A stretch of DNA of 45,223 nucleotides from Phycisphaerae bacterium (GTDB lineage: Bacteria > Planctomycetota > Phycisphaerae > SM23-33), in NCBI GenBank assembly GCA_011050235.1, contig DRGC01000040.1:1-45223 (forward strand), in the 5' to 3' direction. Positions 44,979 through 45,223 of this stretch are shown here, piece after piece. The notes under the pieces were generated by a model, which was given only the letters and a program-made list of their open reading frames with translations, was not told the DNA's origin and did not search any database. The position numbers were made by a program, and so were the translations under genes. Position 1 is the stretch's first letter; each line of letters opens with the position of its first letter.

Positions 44979-45223
44979 CTAATCGGCTTGCTCGTCGGGG
45001 GTGTCCCGGTCGGCGCCGGTGTCGGCATCGGGCTGGTCGGCGTCCTCGAGCTGGAAGCGTCGTCCGGCCTCGACCCAGGCATCGGTGCGGGGCCCGGCCG
45101 GGCGCTCCGGCTGCTCGACTTTGCGCCGCTGACGGACGAACCGAAGCGTCGCCCACGCCAGCAGCACCACCGCCCCCAGCATCAGCGTCAGACTCAGCCA
45201 CGCGAGCCTCAGCAGCACCCGCC
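44979..45223 (-). CDS. Small single-TM membrane protein, truncated by the window edge or starting at GTG 45218
   Basis: About 79 residues are seen: one hydrophobic segment (LAWLSLTLMLGAVVLLAWATL), a basic patch (RFVRQRRK) and an acidic disordered tail (DADQPDADTGADRDTPDEQ). The frame stays open to the right edge; a GTG at 45218 is a possible start. Topology inside-out or outside-in cannot be told. No family is recognised. Confidence 0.55.
   Translation of the reverse strand, partial: RVLLRLAWLSLTLMLGAVVLLAWATLRFVRQRRKVEQPERPAGPRTDAWVEAGRRFQLEDADQPDADTGADRDTPDEQAD

Overview
The window is GC-rich (roughly 63-65% by eye) bacterial chromosome that reads like a planctomycete, most likely of the Phycisphaerae type. 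The support is indirect but consistent: seven proteins with PEP-CTERM sorting tails, four of them also carrying dockerin-type Ca-binding repeats; SUMF1-like, LamG and HAF-repeat secreted proteins; a DUF1570 protein; a zinc-ribbon/TM protein; an alternative GlmU-type sugar nucleotidyltransferase; and many large antisense shadow ORFs. No rRNA, prophage, transposase or CRISPR array was seen. One tRNA (Gln, CUG) is present.

Layout. (1) 1-8.0 kb: the 3' end of a pseudopilin gene, then a five-gene minus-strand operon running from a TVP38/TMEM64 membrane protein through a GH130-like protein, a mercuric-reductase-like flavoprotein and a fused TIGR04282/TIGR04283-type transferase to a GlmU-like acyl/nucleotidyltransferase. 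This looks like a sugar/arsenosugar-type accessory cluster. A secreted DUF1570 protein and tRNA-Gln follow. (2) 8.0-13.4 kb: a PilZ protein, an unexplained structured intergenic element, and the operon nadE - zinc-ribbon protein - DUF1638, whose leader carries an intrinsic terminator. (3) 13.4-20.1 kb: a pyruvate/indolepyruvate-type decarboxylase, a palindromic repeat element, the operon metallophosphoesterase - glycerate kinase - lysA, and a divergent APH-like kinase. (4) 20.1-27.9 kb: two tandem serine-hydrolase lipoproteins, dnaK with a consensus sigma-54 promoter and its own terminator, a degenerate receiver protein, a secreted protein with two related repeats, and a MATE transporter.

(5) 27.9-44.2 kb is the PEP-CTERM region. 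A three-gene operon (SUMF1-like, LamG, HAF) is followed by a dockerin protein, a lipoprotein HtrA-PDZ-PA14 protease, a seven-bladed FG-GAP propeller protein, ileS, and a 2-kb tandem duplication. Each duplicated unit carries 22-bp tandem repeats, a promoter-like element, a 33-codon ORF that looks like a free-standing PEP-CTERM tail, and a dockerin/PEP-CTERM gene. A further orphan tail lies in frame just beyond the second copy's stop codon. purN and a partial membrane protein close the window.

How it fits together: the housekeeping genes (nadE, lysA, dnaK, ileS, purN) are ordinary in content. The novelty is in the surface-protein region, where one C-terminal Ca-binding/sorting cassette is attached to unrelated N-terminal domains and related intergenic repeats sit upstream of several of these genes. 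The cognate exosortase is not in the window. All functional statements come from reading motifs by eye; no database search was run.
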